Shown in pieces: positions 8,455 through 16,607 of a stretch of DNA of 64,000 nucleotides (position 1 is its first letter; every line of letters starts with the position of its first letter). A program made the position numbers and the translations under genes. The stretch comes from Lachnospiraceae bacterium (lineage in GTDB: Bacteria; Bacillota; Clostridia; Lachnospirales; Lachnospiraceae): positions 62,001 to 126,000 of the forward strand of contig JAIDFQ010000004.1 of the NCBI GenBank assembly GCA_029054245.1, read 5' to 3'. The notes below the pieces were generated by a model. That model was not told where the DNA came from, did not search any database, and saw only the letters and a program-made list of their open reading frames with translations.

Positions 8455-9471
8455 TTACTCCATTTTAATACTGATTTCCCCGCTGGAAAGAAATTCTATG
8501 GTCCCATCATCATACCGAACTTTCAGATGACAAGCATCATCAATTCCTAAAACTTCAGCATATTCCCGATCCGACACCCCTTTATCCTCCGTTTTCTGAG
8601 GTTTTCCCCCCGGTGTAATGATGCGGACTCTTTTTCCCACCACAAAAGAGCGTCTGCGATACTCTTCCAGATAATCTCTTGCAGGAAATGCCTGATAGTA
8701 CGCCATAAAATGGGACAAAAACTCTACCGAAAGCCGGTTGCGCAGATTTTCCTGTGAAATATCATGCGTAAATACCGCTCCTGCTACTTCCCTTATTTCT
8801 TCAGGGAATCCTCCTGCGGGCTCATAAAGATTGATGCCAATGCCAACCACCACATATTCCAGCTTTCCCTCTTCAAGGGAGGCGGAACCTTCCGTCAAAA
8901 TGCCTGAAATCTTTTTGCCTCTTAACCAGACATCGTTTACCCATTTAATCTGTACCGATTCTCCTATAATTCCTTCAACAGCCTTTGCCGCTGCAACTGC
9001 CGTGAGCGTCGTAAGCATGGTTCCCTCTTCTGGTCCCACATCAGGGTGAAGAAGAAGACTTAAGTAAAGTCCCGTCCCCTCTGGGGAGTAAAAAGACCGC
9101 CCTCTCCTTCCTCTGCCTGCACTCTGTTCCTCCGCCAGCAATACCATATCACGTTTTTCTCCGCCTGCAACATACTGCTTTAATACATTGTTGGTGGAGT
9201 CTACCTTTTTTTCCACCTGCACTGTTAGATGAATGCCCCGCTCCTTTAGCTGCTGTTCAATAAAAGCAGCAGAAAGCACATCCGGCGCCTTCTGCAGGAT
9301 ATAGCCTTTATTGTTCACCGCCTCTATGGCATAGCCATCCTTCACAAGCCCTTTTACTGCCTTCCAGATGCTCGCCCTAGTCACTGACAGGCGGTCTGCA
9401 ATTTCCTGCCCAGAGAAAAACTCACCGCGATGGCTCTCCAATAACAACAATACCTGATCCTTTATCGTCAT
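8455..9471 (-). CDS. birA: Bifunctional biotin ligase / biotin operon repressor BirA
   Basis: 338 residues, the full size for group II BirA. An N-terminal winged helix (residues 1-65, FSGQEIADRLSVTRASIWKAV) binds DNA. The ligase core has the biotinyl-AMP loop GRGRRGRSFYSPEGTGLY near residue 118 and the KWVNDVW segment near 179, followed by a small C-terminal SH3-like domain. It biotinylates carboxylase carrier proteins and represses biotin transport or synthesis genes. AGGAG lies 9 nt before ATG. A TTTACA-N17-TATACT promoter lies just upstream. A BirA-like operator is at the bioY promoter about 4.4 kb away and a second candidate at this gene's own promoter. Confidence 0.95.
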   Translation of the reverse strand: MTIKDQVLLLLESHRGEFFSGQEIADRLSVTRASIWKAVKGLVKDGYAIEAVNNKGYILQKAPDVLSAAFIEQQLKERGIHLTVQVEKKVDSTNNVLKQYVAGGEKRDMVLLAEEQSAGRGRRGRSFYSPEGTGLYLSLLLHPDVGPEEGTMLTTLTAVAAAKAVEGIIGESVQIKWVNDVWLRGKKISGILTEGSASLEEGKLEYVVVGIGINLYEPAGGFPEEIREVAGAVFTHDISQENLRNRLSVEFLSHFMAYYQAFPARDYLEEYRRRSFVVGKRVRIITPGGKPQKTEDKGVSDREYAEVLGIDDACHLKVRYDDGTIEFLSSGEISIKME

Positions 9472-9500
9472 ACTATATCATCTCCTCTTTTGACACATCC

Positions 9501-9529
9501 AGTATAACGGAATCCGCAACAAATGTAAA
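9501..9529 (-). promoter_or_regulatory. birA promoter
   Basis: On the minus strand a -35 TTTACA (9524-9529) and a -10 TATACT (9501-9506) are separated by exactly 17 nt, with the birA ATG about 30 nt downstream. This is a near-consensus sigma-A promoter. Confidence 0.75.
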
Positions 9530-9552
9530 CAGATCGCTCTGACTCGGTTTAC
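9524..9552. promoter_or_regulatory. Candidate BirA operator at the birA promoter
   Basis: TGTAAAC and GTTTAC form an inverted repeat with a 16-nt spacer and overlap the birA -35 box. The half-sites match those at bioY (TGTAAAC...GTATACA, spacer 15). The spacer is one base longer than at bioY, which lowers confidence for a dimeric repressor. Confidence 0.45.
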
Positions 9553-9556
9553 TTCT

Positions 9557-9725
9557 TTATGACAGATTAACCAACAAGGATGGGACTCCGGCGAAAGCAT
9601 CCCTTTCTCTCACAAATAATTTCTGATACCATGCAGCCAGATTTTCATTGTCAGTTTGTGCGGCAGCAGTTTTACATTCAAATGAAGGCACTTTGCGTAC
9701 AAAGAACAGATGGACATATCTTATT
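9557..9725 (-). other. Intergenic region with a startless open frame
   Basis: The roughly 220 bp between the birA regulatory region and the nuclease gene holds no gene with a ribosome binding site. On the minus strand there is a startless frame of about 57 codons ending VPSLLVNLS just before the stop, which could be a gene remnant. I do not recognise it. The overlapping plus-strand ORF (9580-9810) looks like chance. Confidence 0.25.
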
Positions 9726-9771
9726 TATCAATCTGACAGACAAAGGTAATATGACAAATGCTTCAAATTCT

Positions 9772-10668
9772 TCATGCTTCATTATATGCTCTTTCAAGGA
9801 AAGGTTTTGATTTTTCAAAATCCGCCACATTTTTTACAGTTATTTGTAAATCTCCTGTACCATAGTGTCCAACACTACGCATATCTCTTGTAAAACCTTT
9901 TTCTAAATTAACAGTTTCTGGATTTAGTTTTAAATATAGTATAATCTGCTTATTGTATATCTCAATACATACCATATTCTGGACTTTTTTATATGCCAAA
10001 TATAATTTAAGCTGATTAGATACTATATCATCTCCTAAAGATTCAATAAAATCGCAGATAGAATAGTAAAGACTTTTTAAGTTGTCCGGAGCTGCTGCCA
10101 ATTTTTCTAAATGCGATTTTTGCGAATTATTTTTCACATCACCCTCATTGACATTATTCTCAATAATTGGTTTTACTGTCGGGGTGTTTAAGTGTTCAAG
10201 CAAAAGCAAATCATTGTCATATTTACGATAACTTACTAATTTGATATTTCTTTGCATTTGATTTACTGCATGTATATCATATTTTGTAAAATCATGTGCA
10301 ACACAAATAACACATGGTACTGACCAATCTATATTTTTCGCAGCTTCCATCCCCAATTTCTCGATAACTAATAGTTTGAAATTTGCTTTATGATCCAAAA
10401 GCCAATCCAGATAAAATAGTCCTTGATTGATTACATTTTCATTCTGACTGCGCTTATATTCAAAGATAACTGGACTGTTATTTTCATCTATACCGATACT
10501 ATCCATTCGCCCATTTGTGATTGCATATTCGCTTTTCAAAAAACGGACGCCAAAAAATGTTTCCATATTCTGTTCGATAAGAGTTTGAAGTTCTTTCTCA
10601 AGAATCACTTCTGAAGAATTACGTTCTTTCACTCCTTCATGCAAAGAAAATATCTTTATCTCTGACAT
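9772..10668 (-). CDS. DUF5655/NucS-like predicted nuclease
   Basis: 298 residues and noticeably more AT-rich than its neighbours. The N-terminal half resembles NucS/DUF91-like PD-(D/E)XK proteins: an acidic RMDSIGIDENN strand followed by VIFEYKRSQ supplies the expected D...E-x-K triad around residues 55-75. The rest (CVICVAHDFTKYDIHAVNQM, then a C-terminal YNKQIILYLKLNP domain) fits the DUF5655-type architecture. Such proteins are often labelled predicted transporter or endonuclease; the substrate is unknown. ATG 10668 (MSEIKIFSL) has AGGAGGAG 7-14 nt upstream, so I reject the track start. It looks like an orphan acquired gene. Confidence 0.65.
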   Translation of the reverse strand: MSEIKIFSLHEGVKERNSSEVILEKELQTLIEQNMETFFGVRFLKSEYAITNGRMDSIGIDENNSPVIFEYKRSQNENVINQGLFYLDWLLDHKANFKLLVIEKLGMEAAKNIDWSVPCVICVAHDFTKYDIHAVNQMQRNIKLVSYRKYDNDLLLLEHLNTPTVKPIIENNVNEGDVKNNSQKSHLEKLAAAPDNLKSLYYSICDFIESLGDDIVSNQLKLYLAYKKVQNMVCIEIYNKQIILYLKLNPETVNLEKGFTRDMRSVGHYGTGDLQITVKNVADFEKSKPFLERAYNEA

Positions 10669-10778
10669 CCTTTTCTCCTCCTGCAACTACTATGTAATTA
10701 TTTGTCGCTTTTTCTCTGCTTCTTACTGTCCCCGGCTCACAGTCTTGCGTTCAGTCTTCAGCTTCTCCCGCTGTGATT

Positions 10779-11144
10779 TCAAAGCCTGTTGTGATCTTCC
10801 GCCCTATTTGCTGCTTCAATATCCGCTTTCTTTTGCTGCTCCAGTTTCTCTTCCAGAAGCGCTTTCAGCTTATCCTGCGCAGAGTCAAAGGACTCCAACA
10901 GTTTATTCCATTCCTTCAGAGTAAACGACTGCCCTCCAATTTGAAAGCTTTCTTCCAGCTCTCCCTTTTTCACCTTCTCATAAATTTCATTCTTCTTATT
11001 TCCGATTTCCTGCATCAGTTGTTCCGTGGTCATATCCGACACTGCTGCAAGGCTTTCATAAAAGCTGCCATTTCCATTCGCCTGCGGCTTTTCCGCTGCC
11101 TGTTCCTGATAATAGTATCCTTTTCCTACTCCTTTAATTGCCAT
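10779..11144 (-). CDS. Small uncharacterised Lys/Glu-rich protein
   Basis: 121 residues beginning MAIKGVGKGYYYQEQ, with a helical, highly charged C-terminal half (LKALLEEKLEQQKKADIEAA). There is no signal peptide or membrane segment. GGAG lies 8 nt before the ATG. I do not recognise a named family. It resembles in style the orphan proteins at 12425 (DUF6033-like) and 24280: short N-terminal leader, then a coiled-coil rich tail. An AT-rich gap of 110 bp separates it from the nuclease gene downstream. Confidence 0.6.
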   Translation of the reverse strand: MAIKGVGKGYYYQEQAAEKPQANGNGSFYESLAAVSDMTTEQLMQEIGNKKNEIYEKVKKGELEESFQIGGQSFTLKEWNKLLESFDSAQDKLKALLEEKLEQQKKADIEAANRAEDHNRL

Positions 11145-11513
11145 ATCTCTGTCTCCATTTCTTTTTTATTAGCTTCCTGTAATTCCTATAGCACCTGTCA
11201 CATTTACTTTATCTGCATTTCCTCCTGTTTTGCAATGTCCATTCTATTTTCTCTCCCTAGTTCTCTCATCCGAAAATTCACTTACAATAATACTTTAGCA
11301 AAGGGGCTGGCTTTTGGCAATCACGAGTTTTTGATATATGTTACTAAAACAGACCGCAAGGTCATAACCGTTATGAACAGTCAGACCTTGCAAGTGTAAA
11401 CAAAGGTGTCTACGCGGACACATTTACAACTCCCTGTTTTTCTGACTTCAAAATTTGCAACACAAAAAGTCTTTTATATGGTATGATATTTTCATGTGAA
11501 GGAGGGGTTCATC
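11145..11513. other. Intergenic region with an inverted repeat
   Basis: No gene is supported in these 369 bp. An inverted repeat GCAAGGTC...GACCTTGC with an inner ATAAC-GTTAT pairing lies around 11359-11394, followed by GTGTC-TACGCG-GACAC at 11407-11422. Either could form a hairpin upstream of the DegV gene. A poorly conserved promoter (TTGCAA-N16-TATGGT) may lie at about 11455-11482. Confidence 0.35.
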
Positions 11514-12368
11514 ATGAGTATTCAAATTATAACCGATTCATCGTCAGATCTTGTCAATCCGCAGCGCGCAGATATCACAGTGCTGCCCATGAAGATAAAC
11601 TTTGATGATGCGGAATATCTTGACGGGGTCAATTTGACCCACAAAGAATTTTACGAAAAACTGATCGAATGTGATACACTGCCTGTCACCAGCCAGATTT
11701 CACCTTATGAGTTTGAACAAGCGATCCGAAAGGTTACAGATGCCGGCGATATTGCCATTATCATCACCTTATCCGGCAAATTGTCCGGTACATATCAGAG
11801 TGCATGTATTGCTGCAAAGGAATTTGAGGGCAAGGCGTTTGTTGTGGACAGTGAAAACGCTACCGTAGGGGAACGGGCACTGGTGGAATACGCACTACGT
11901 TTAAAAGATGCCGGTATGGATGCCGAATCTATCGTTGATACACTGGAAACAGATAAAAAGAAGATTCGGCTGATTGCCCTTTTAGACACCCTTGAATATC
12001 TGAAAAAGGGCGGACGCATTTCTAAAGCCGTGGCTTTTGCAGGCAACGTTTTGTCCATCAAACCAGTGGTAGGTGTGGTAGATGGAGAAGTCGTAATGCT
12101 TGGCAAAGCCCGCGGCTCTAAACAGGGAAATAACCTTCTGGCAGAGCATATCAAATCTTCCGGCGGCATTGACTTTGGGAAGCCCTACTTTTTAGGCTAC
12201 ACAGGTTTAAATGATGCTTTGATGCAAAAGTACATCTCCGACAGTGAAACATTCTGGAAGGATCACACTGACAACCTTCCGGTTGCCACTGTAGGCGGCA
12301 CCATCGGCACCCATGTAGGTCCCGGCGGCATCGCTGTTGCTTATTTTGCTCTTTCTGAATCATGTTAA
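11514..12368 (+). CDS. DegV family fatty-acid-binding protein (FakB-like)
   Basis: A 284-residue DegV protein. It opens with IQIITDSSSDL, followed by LPMKINFDDAEYLDG and LPVTSQISPYEF, all DegV hallmarks. The RxGR element KKGGRISK near residue 163 and the GTIGTHVGPGGIAVAYF C-terminal segment form the lipid headgroup pocket. DegV/FakB proteins present fatty acids to the kinase FakA for phosphorylation. ATG 11514 is preferred because GAAGGAGG ends 9 nt upstream; the GTG at 11496 precedes that site. A FakA-tail-like small protein is encoded at 27318 but not beside it. A strong bidirectional terminator follows. Confidence 0.93.
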   Translation: MSIQIITDSSSDLVNPQRADITVLPMKINFDDAEYLDGVNLTHKEFYEKLIECDTLPVTSQISPYEFEQAIRKVTDAGDIAIIITLSGKLSGTYQSACIAAKEFEGKAFVVDSENATVGERALVEYALRLKDAGMDAESIVDTLETDKKKIRLIALLDTLEYLKKGGRISKAVAFAGNVLSIKPVVGVVDGEVVMLGKARGSKQGNNLLAEHIKSSGGIDFGKPYFLGYTGLNDALMQKYISDSETFWKDHTDNLPVATVGGTIGTHVGPGGIAVAYFALSESC

Positions 12369-12376
12369 ACAAAAAA

Positions 12377-12416
12377 TCGGCGGACGAGAAAGCATTACGC
12401 TTTCCTCGTCCGCCGA
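12377..12416. terminator. Bidirectional terminator between degV and DUF6033-like gene
   Basis: TCGGCGGACGAG pairs with CTCGTCCGCCGA around a short AT-containing loop. On the minus strand a TTTTTTGTTT tract follows the stem. It separates the two convergent genes. Confidence 0.85.
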
Positions 12417-12424
12417 TATTCTTA

Positions 12425-13177
12425 TCAGCTGCGAAAATCAATATGCTGACCTATCATCTGCTCTTCCTTGGTCTGAACATAATTGCTTCTGTCTGCAAAT
12501 GTATAATCATTGATTTTCTGTATCAATTCTTCTATGGAATTGGCGGTGATCGTCACCGTATCCTCATCCTCTTCCCACCACGCAGCCTCATTCCTTCCTG
12601 CCGCCTGGCTTTCCTTAAGCTTTTCTTCTTTTTCTTTCTTTTCTGCCTTCTTTTCTGCTTTTCTGTTTTCTGCTCTTTTCGCAATCCGGTCCCGCTGCTT
12701 GGCATTGGCTTTGTCAAGAACGGCAAAGAAACTAGAAAGTCCCCCATCCTTTACCTGCATTCCATAGCCTTTTACCTTTGCTCCCGTTTTTTCTATGCTG
12801 GACTTAAGCTTGGAAAGTCCTGATTTCGCATTGCTGATGATTCCTTCATATTGCTTCCGGAAATTTTCATCGGTTGCCATCTTTTCAATTTTTTCTTCAT
12901 CGATTAGAACAACCGTCTTATATGGATTGGCAAAGCTCGCAGCCATTGTCTTCGCCTGTTCCTTCATGTCTTTGCTAACAAGAATGAAGTCCATATTTCC
13001 GAATTTCTTCTTTAACTGCTCGTAATACTTCTCCCCTTCTTCGCTCAAAGAGGGCGAACCAATCTGTTTTCCGTAGTTGCCTGGTTTCTTGTTGTTCGTC
13101 TTGTTTGTTTTGTTCGTTTCCGTGTAAACAGACTGTACCTGACTGCCTGTCTCCACACCTGTCGCACCTGTACTCAT
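12425..13177 (-). CDS. DUF6033-like coiled-coil protein
   Basis: 250 residues. A Thr/Asn-rich leader (TETNKTNKTNNKKPGNYGKQ) is followed by a globular part with FGNMDFILVSKDMKEQAKTM and NPYKTVVLIDEEKIEKMA, then a long Lys/Glu/Ala-rich helix (residues about 165-215). The pattern matches what I know as DUF6033, a Lachnospiraceae family of unknown role. The start is ATG 13177 (MSTGATG), 8 nt after a perfect AAGGAGG; the track's M two codons earlier is too close to it. The first residues show no signal sequence. Confidence 0.72.
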   Translation of the reverse strand: MSTGATGVETGSQVQSVYTETNKTNKTNNKKPGNYGKQIGSPSLSEEGEKYYEQLKKKFGNMDFILVSKDMKEQAKTMAASFANPYKTVVLIDEEKIEKMATDENFRKQYEGIISNAKSGLSKLKSSIEKTGAKVKGYGMQVKDGGLSSFFAVLDKANAKQRDRIAKRAENRKAEKKAEKKEKEEKLKESQAAGRNEAAWWEEDEDTVTITANSIEELIQKINDYTFADRSNYVQTKEEQMIGQHIDFRS

Positions 13178-13351
13178 CTTCATGACCTCCTTGTAACCAT
13201 ATGCCGCAAATCCATTTGCATCTATTACCAGTTATAGAGTATATCGGAAAAATAATTGAAAACTTTAATCTTTCCTATCTTCTCTTCTATAAAAGACTAA
13301 TCTATGCTTTTGCATTTATATATAGGATGTCTACAGAAGTTTTTAATACTT

Positions 13352-13921
13352 TCAGCCTGCCTGCGCCTTCTCCTCTAGGTGCGTCTCCAGGATTCCTGCC
13401 TTCCACAACGCCTTGCGCACTGGCGCAGCCACCAGCATTGTGAGGATAATCTTTGCCAGATCCCCCGGAATAAAAGGTATGACACCGGCTGCCAAAGCGG
13501 CATTAAAATTCATACCGCCCTGTTTTGCAAGCCATGCGGTCCCCAGCAGATAGCAGACTGCTGTTCCTAATATCATACCAAGAAAAATGAATACCTGATT
13601 AGTTTTCCATTTATCAATAAAGAAACCAAATATCAATGCGATAAAAATATAACCCAACAGATAGCCTCCGGTAGGTCCTAACACCTTTCCAATTCCGCTG
13701 CCAAATGCCGTGAACACAGGAAGTCCTACAAGTCCAAGCAGCAGGTAAATACATACACTGATTGTTCCTTTCTTCATTCCCAGTATGTATACCGTCAAAT
13801 ATACCCCGAGCATCCCAAGAGATATGGGCACAGGACTGATCGGTATGGGAAGGGACATGGGTCCCAAAATACATAAAACAGCTGACATCAAACCAATAAG
13901 CGCTAAACTCTTTGTGTTCAT
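13352..13921 (-). CDS. bioY: Biotin ECF transporter S component BioY
   Basis: 189 residues with six membrane segments. PMSLPIPISPVPISLGMLGVYL and FGSGIGKVLGPTGGYLLGY are the BioY signatures that line the biotin-binding cavity. BioY imports biotin, usually with the shared EcfAAT module, which is not in this window. ATG 13921 has AAAGGA 8 nt upstream; the track start lacks one. The promoter upstream is near-consensus and overlapped by a BirA-type operator, so biotin repression by the BirA encoded at 8455 is expected. Confidence 0.95.
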   Translation of the reverse strand: MNTKSLALIGLMSAVLCILGPMSLPIPISPVPISLGMLGVYLTVYILGMKKGTISVCIYLLLGLVGLPVFTAFGSGIGKVLGPTGGYLLGYIFIALIFGFFIDKWKTNQVFIFLGMILGTAVCYLLGTAWLAKQGGMNFNAALAAGVIPFIPGDLAKIILTMLVAAPVRKALWKAGILETHLEEKAQAG

Positions 13922-13949
13922 AGTTGTTTTCCTTTCTTCGTGCATCTAA

Positions 13950-14000
13950 TTGTAAACTAGTACCATTTGAAAGTATACATTTATTTCACATAATTGTCAA
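13950..14000 (-). promoter_or_regulatory. bioY promoter with BirA operator
   Basis: On the minus strand a -35 TTGACA (13995-14000) and -10 TATACT (13972-13977) are 17 nt apart. An inverted repeat, on the plus strand TTGTAAAC (13950-13957), N15, GTATACAT (13973-13980), covers the -10. The half-sites and the 15-nt spacer match the Firmicutes BirA operator layout TTGTTAAC-N15-GTTAACAA. Repression by blocking RNA polymerase is the natural reading. Confidence 0.82.
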
Positions 14001-14203
14001 CCACGATTTTATTAAGGTTTACATCATTCCAAAGCTAACTGCATCTCAGGCTCATAGGAAAGCATCCTGCAAGAAGGAGGCTGCTGTTATTTTATATCTT
14101 TTCATTTTTACCTCCGGTTTTTATGCTCGACTTTATAAATCTACAAAGGGCATCTGCCCTAAATCAAGGAACAGACACCCTCTGTATATCATTGAACTCG
14201 AAC

Positions 14204-15970
14204 CTAATCGTTTTCCTTTGGCAATTCAATTCTTATATGAACATCTTTGAGCTGCCTTTCGTCTACTTCTGAAGGCGCTCCCATCATCACATCCTGCGCC
14301 GTCTTGTTCATTGGGAAAGGAATGATCTCCCGAATACTCTCTTCCCCTGCAATAAGCATGACCATTCTGTCCACTCCGGGCGCAATGCCGGCATGTGGAG
14401 GCGCACCGTAGCAGAATGCGTTGTACATAGCCGGGAATTTGGCTTTCACATCCGCTTCATCCAGCCCTACTATCTGGAATGCCTTAACCATAATTTCAGG
14501 GTCATGGTTTCTGACCGCTCCCGAGGAAAGTTCCACGCCGTTGCATACCAAGTCATATTGATAAGCGTTGATTTCCAGCGGATCCTTGTTAAGGAGCGCA
14601 TCCATTCCGCCCTGCGGCATGGAAAAAGGATTGTGGCAAAATTCCAACTCCCCGGATTCTTCCCCGATTTCATACATGGGGAAATCCACAATCCAGCAGA
14701 ACTCATAACAGTCTTTCTTCATATGCGCTTCGCTGGCATTGCCAAGGAACTTGCGGAGCACGCCGGCAGTCTTTTGTGCATCGGATTTCTTGCCCGCTGT
14801 CAGGCCTATGAAATCGCCGTTCTTTAATCCAAGGGCAGTAATCACCTGTTCCTTCCTCTCCTGCAGGAACTTGGAAATGCCACCCACCAACTCGCCGTTC
14901 TCATCGAGCTTGAACCAGTAAGCCTTCTGACCACTCTGAATCTCCACATCGGCACAGATTTTATCAATCACTTTTCTGGTGGCTGTGAACTGGTCAACCA
15001 CAATTGCTTTTACCGTCTGTCCTTCAAAAGGACCAAATCCGCAATCACTCATGCATTCCGTGGCATCCTGCACCAGCAGATCGATTCTTAAATCCGGTTT
15101 ATCCGAACCGTATTTCTCCATAGCATCCTTATACGAAATTCTTGTAAAGGGTGCGCTGGAAGCTGTTTTATAAGTCCCATACTCTGCAAAAATAGGCGGC
15201 AGGACATCTTCAATCACATCAAACACATCTTCCTGACTGGCAAATGCCATTTCCATATCCAACTGATAAAACTCGCCGGGAGAACGGTCTGCCCTGGCGT
15301 CTTCGTCCCTAAAACAGGGCGCAATCTGAAAGTACCTGTCAAACCCGGAAGTCATTAAAAGCTGCTTAAACTGCTGGGGTGCCTGCGGAAGTGCATAAAA
15401 CTTGCCCGGATGATTTCTGGACGGAACCAGATAGTCTCTTGCCCCCTCGGGGGAAGAACAGGTCAGAATCGGCGTCGTAATTTCCAAAAAATCATGCTCT
15501 ATCATGCTCTTTCTGATTTCAGCCACGATCTTGCTTCTCAGCACGATTTTTTCTTTTACGGCAGGATTCCTTAAATCTAAATATCTGTATTTTAATCTGA
15601 CTGCCTCGTCAGCTTCTTTGGACCGGCTCACTTCAAAGGGAAGCTCATTGTAAATACATTTTCCAAGAACGGAAATATTTTCTGGCACCACTTCTATTTC
15701 ACCGGTTGCAAGCTGAGGATTCTTGCTGGAACGCTCCCTGACTACGCCAGTAACCGTAAGGGTGGATTCATTGTTGACCCCCGACAGTTTTGCCATCATT
15801 TCTTCCGTCTCGATCACCACCTGGGTCACCCCATAAAAATCCCTGAGAATCAAAAAGCCAAGGTTCTTACTGACCTTTCTCATGTTGTCATACCAGCCCA
15901 CAATGGTGACTTTCTTTCCTGCGTCACCGATTCTTAACTGATTACATGTATGCGTTCTTGACTGTACCAT
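14204..15970 (-). CDS. aspS: Aspartyl-tRNA synthetase
   Basis: 588 residues, the normal bacterial length. An N-terminal OB-fold anticodon domain (residues 1-105) is followed by the class II core with motif 2 CFRDEDARADRSPGEFYQLD near residue 217, the bacterial GAD insertion (about 290-420), and motif 3 GAPPHAGIAPGVDRMVML near the C-terminus. It charges tRNA-Asp. Whether it is discriminating or non-discriminating (Asp/Asn) cannot be read here. An AGGTAAGGTGATAAACG leader precedes ATG. The HPt gene ends 28 bp upstream, so the two may be co-transcribed. No T-box leader is visible. Confidence 0.96.
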   Translation of the reverse strand: MVQSRTHTCNQLRIGDAGKKVTIVGWYDNMRKVSKNLGFLILRDFYGVTQVVIETEEMMAKLSGVNNESTLTVTGVVRERSSKNPQLATGEIEVVPENISVLGKCIYNELPFEVSRSKEADEAVRLKYRYLDLRNPAVKEKIVLRSKIVAEIRKSMIEHDFLEITTPILTCSSPEGARDYLVPSRNHPGKFYALPQAPQQFKQLLMTSGFDRYFQIAPCFRDEDARADRSPGEFYQLDMEMAFASQEDVFDVIEDVLPPIFAEYGTYKTASSAPFTRISYKDAMEKYGSDKPDLRIDLLVQDATECMSDCGFGPFEGQTVKAIVVDQFTATRKVIDKICADVEIQSGQKAYWFKLDENGELVGGISKFLQERKEQVITALGLKNGDFIGLTAGKKSDAQKTAGVLRKFLGNASEAHMKKDCYEFCWIVDFPMYEIGEESGELEFCHNPFSMPQGGMDALLNKDPLEINAYQYDLVCNGVELSSGAVRNHDPEIMVKAFQIVGLDEADVKAKFPAMYNAFCYGAPPHAGIAPGVDRMVMLIAGEESIREIIPFPMNKTAQDVMMGAPSEVDERQLKDVHIRIELPKEND

Positions 15971-15998
15971 CGTTTATCACCTTACCTCGTTTCTGTTG

Positions 15999-16349
15999 TT
16001 ATTTGTTGTTTTCTATACAGGTCATGACCTGTTCCTGGATAGGAAGACATTCTTCCAATATCTTTTTTGCCTCATCAGGTTTGTCTTCTCTTAAAAGGTT
16101 GGTGATCTCTGTATACGCTTTGTAAAGAGGTGTTACAGATAAGTTTCCCATAACTCCCTTTAATGTGTGGGCGTTCTCGATTGCTGTTTTGATATCGCCC
16201 GCTTCAATAAACTCCATTACCGGCTTGTCATTTACCGTGGCAGGGAGCTTACCCAACATCCTCTCATAAAGTGATGCGTTATTCATAAATCTCTGCATTG
16301 CGTCATTGACGTCCGCACCTAATTCCTGAAGCTCGCTTACCATACTCAT
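15999..16349 (-). CDS. HPt (histidine phosphotransfer) domain protein
   Basis: A 116-residue protein made of a single HPt four-helix bundle. The phosphorylatable His is in ENAHTLKGVMGNL (H-x-L-K-G), near residue 61. HPt proteins relay phosphate between response-regulator receivers. No hybrid kinase or receiver lies beside it; the neighbours are metY upstream and aspS downstream. AAGGAG lies 8 nt before the ATG. Stand-alone HPt proteins of this size recur in Lachnospiraceae, but their partners are not known to me. Confidence 0.85.
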   Translation of the reverse strand: MSMVSELQELGADVNDAMQRFMNNASLYERMLGKLPATVNDKPVMEFIEAGDIKTAIENAHTLKGVMGNLSVTPLYKAYTEITNLLREDKPDEAKKILEECLPIQEQVMTCIENNK

Positions 16350-16548
16350 ATTTCGTTCTCCTTTTTATTTTATATTTTTATCCATTCATCCGGTTGAACA
16401 ACTTTCAGGAAATGAAAAGGTATCTGTTTTTCCCAAAATGAATCTGTTATATTATAGCACAACTTCCTTTCAAAGAACAAGAGTGAGGAGCTCCAAAAAT
16501 GGGGGATTGGAAAAGACTTGATTTGCTTTACGCCGAGAGGGCATGCGC

Positions 16549-16585
16549 GCCATAAGCTGCTGAACTGTCTCTGGCAGCTTATGGC
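16549..16585. repeat. 12-bp perfect inverted repeat downstream of metY
   Basis: GCCATAAGCTGC pairs perfectly with GCAGCTTATGGC across 13 nt. It lies about 23 bp beyond the metY stop. No T-run follows on either strand, so a classical intrinsic terminator is not obvious. It may be a 3' RNA-stabilising hairpin or a Rho-linked end. Confidence 0.55.
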
Positions 16586-16607
16586 GGCACACTTCATTTC
16601 AGAATAA

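Noticed and set aside
13922-14203. Possible small gene between bioY and aspS (ORF 13924-14250)
   Set aside because: It overlaps the bioY promoter and the aspS 3' end, and no RBS is present.
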